This document shows positions 22,184 to 22,623 of a stretch of DNA of 22,623 bases, one piece after another. The stretch is from Rhodocyclaceae bacterium (GTDB taxonomy: Bacteria; Pseudomonadota; Gammaproteobacteria; Burkholderiales; Rhodocyclaceae), in assembly GCA_023230455.1 (NCBI GenBank), contig JALNXH010000032.1, positions 1 through 22,623 on the forward strand, read 5' to 3'. The notes below the pieces were generated by a model. The model was given only the letters and a program-made list of their open reading frames with translations, was not told where the DNA came from and ran no database searches. Position 1 is the stretch's first letter. Each line of letters opens with the position of its first letter. The position numbers were made by a program, and so were the translations under genes.

Positions 22184-22501
22184 ATGATGCCCACCGTAAT
22201 CCTTGATACTTGTGTGATTACTGACATGTTCGTGGAAACGAGGCCACGCCACGCACAGGCAAAACTCTTGAAGGAGGCTTTGCTCAGTACGAAGACGATT
22301 GTTCGCATCCCGATGTATGGCATGTTTGAAATTACATCTGCTATGCGTAGCGAATTGAGCGGAAATTCTGGTCGCCTCGCAAAGATGGATGAAAAGCCGT
22401 CTTTCGATAATGTCTTACAGCTTGATATTGTCCCAATCGATTTCGCATTTTTTCAGAAATACTACGACGCCAGTCTTCCTCATCTTCGAGCGGGCGATTT
22501 A
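22184..22501 (+). pseudogene. PIN-domain nuclease gene, truncated by an insertion sequence
   Basis: The protein begins MMPTVILDTCVITDMF, a typical PIN-domain start with the first acidic metal ligand D8. E49 (MYGMFEI) and D105 (HLRAGDL) continue the acidic set of these Mg-dependent RNases, as in VapC-like toxins. The homologous part stops after L106. The frame then runs 11 codons into IS5-family DNA (EPIPVGRLPAK) and ends at 22537, so the final strand and last acidic residue are lost. ATG occurs at 22184 and 22187. CAAGG about 7 nt upstream may be the ribosome site. No antitoxin gene is next to it. The truncated product is probably inactive. Confidence 0.7.
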
Positions 22502-22623
22502 GAGCCTATTCCAGTAGGCCGGTTGCCCGCCAAGTGATGATGCCGCAGGCGAGATGCAACATGGCGATGAACGTTTCGGGGAGTTTCTCCCATCGAACAA
22601 GTATGCGACGAAAGCGATTCATC
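22502..22623 (-). mobile_element. IS5-family insertion sequence, one end only
   Basis: The element's end begins at about 22502-22504 (GAGCCTATTCC), where the PIN homology stops. The transposase gene runs inward from the window edge to a stop 2-4 nt from that end. The flanking TTA or TTAG fits the TNA or YTAR targets used by IS5-family groups, but the exact border and terminal repeat cannot be fixed without the other end. Confidence 0.65.
22506..22623 (-). CDS. IS5-family transposase, C-terminal fragment (cut by window end)
   Basis: The reverse strand encodes NRFRRILVRWEKLPETFIAM followed by LHLACGIITWRATGLLE and a stop, the characteristic end of IS5/IS4-superfamily DDE transposases (RWEK...MLHLAC). 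The conserved Glu of the catalytic triad would be near the R-W-E-K region. Only the last 38 residues are visible. The ATG at 22622 is internal and should not be taken as the gene start. Confidence 0.75.
   Translation of the reverse strand, partial: MNRFRRILVRWEKLPETFIAMLHLACGIITWRATGLLE

Larger units (their letters stand above)
20722..22501 (+). mobile_element. Probable integron gene-cassette array (no integrase seen)
   Basis: Three short plus-strand units are separated by imperfect palindromes with attC architecture at 21342-21407 and 22086-22172. Unit 1 is a small ORF plus a lipoprotein, unit 2 a HigBA-like toxin-antitoxin pair, and unit 3 a PIN-domain gene. All genes point the same way, and the first attC begins 4 nt after its gene's stop, the standard cassette layout. 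The left border is uncertain. Toxin-antitoxin cassettes are typical stabilisers of sedentary chromosomal integrons. With no integrase in view, it may be an isolated attC cluster or the distal part of an integron. An IS5-family element interrupts the third unit. Confidence 0.6.

Noticed and set aside
1..22623. CRISPR array, tRNA genes, replication origin
   Set aside because: No regularly spaced direct repeats, cloverleaf-like segments, or DnaA-box/iteron clusters were seen on reading the window.

Overview
The window reads as a chromosomal segment of a betaproteobacterium, probably of the Rhodocyclales/Azoarcus-Dechloromonas type. This is inferred from gene order and protein style, not from a database search. 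Supporting points are the run ndk-rlmN-pilW-rodZ-ispG-hisS-yfgM-bamB-der followed by hfq-hflX-hflK-hflC-DUF2065-hisZ-purA, a 78-residue Hfq with a short tail, use of HisZ, and high GC with dense, overlapping stop/start junctions.

Region 1 (1-4015): the 3' end of an rRNA operon (5S rRNA and its terminator), then accA, tilS, ndk and rlmN. Region 2 (4012-11341): one long plus-strand string (pilW, rodZ, ispG, hisS, yfgM, bamB, der), mostly with ATGA or short-gap junctions. It covers pilus assembly, cell shape, isoprenoid synthesis, tRNA charging, outer-membrane assembly and ribosome biogenesis. Region 3 (11326-14030, minus strand): a cytochrome b561-type gene and a QseB/QseC-like (PmrA/PmrB-like) two-component pair sit between der and hfq. 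A PmrA/QseB-type box lies upstream of the cytochrome gene and suggests self-regulation. Region 4 (14218-20518): hfq, hflX, hflK, hflC, a DUF2065 gene, hisZ and purA, closed by a very strong 22-bp-stem terminator.

Region 5 (about 20580-22623) is accessory DNA and the most interesting part. Codon use and base composition change after the purA terminator. Short genes, all on the plus strand, are separated by imperfect palindromes with attC architecture: a 7-bp R box, 5-nt unpaired spacers, and an L box with extrahelical bases. I read this as an integron gene-cassette array with no integrase visible. Cassette 1 holds a 39-codon Cys-rich small ORF overlapping (ATGA) a novel lipoprotein gene. Cassette 2 holds a HigB2/HigA2-like toxin-antitoxin pair with a near-perfect 21-bp operator inside its promoter and a predicted leaderless toxin start. 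Cassette 3 holds a PIN-domain gene cut at its AGD motif by an IS5-family insertion sequence that runs off the window. No tRNA, CRISPR array or replication origin was seen.
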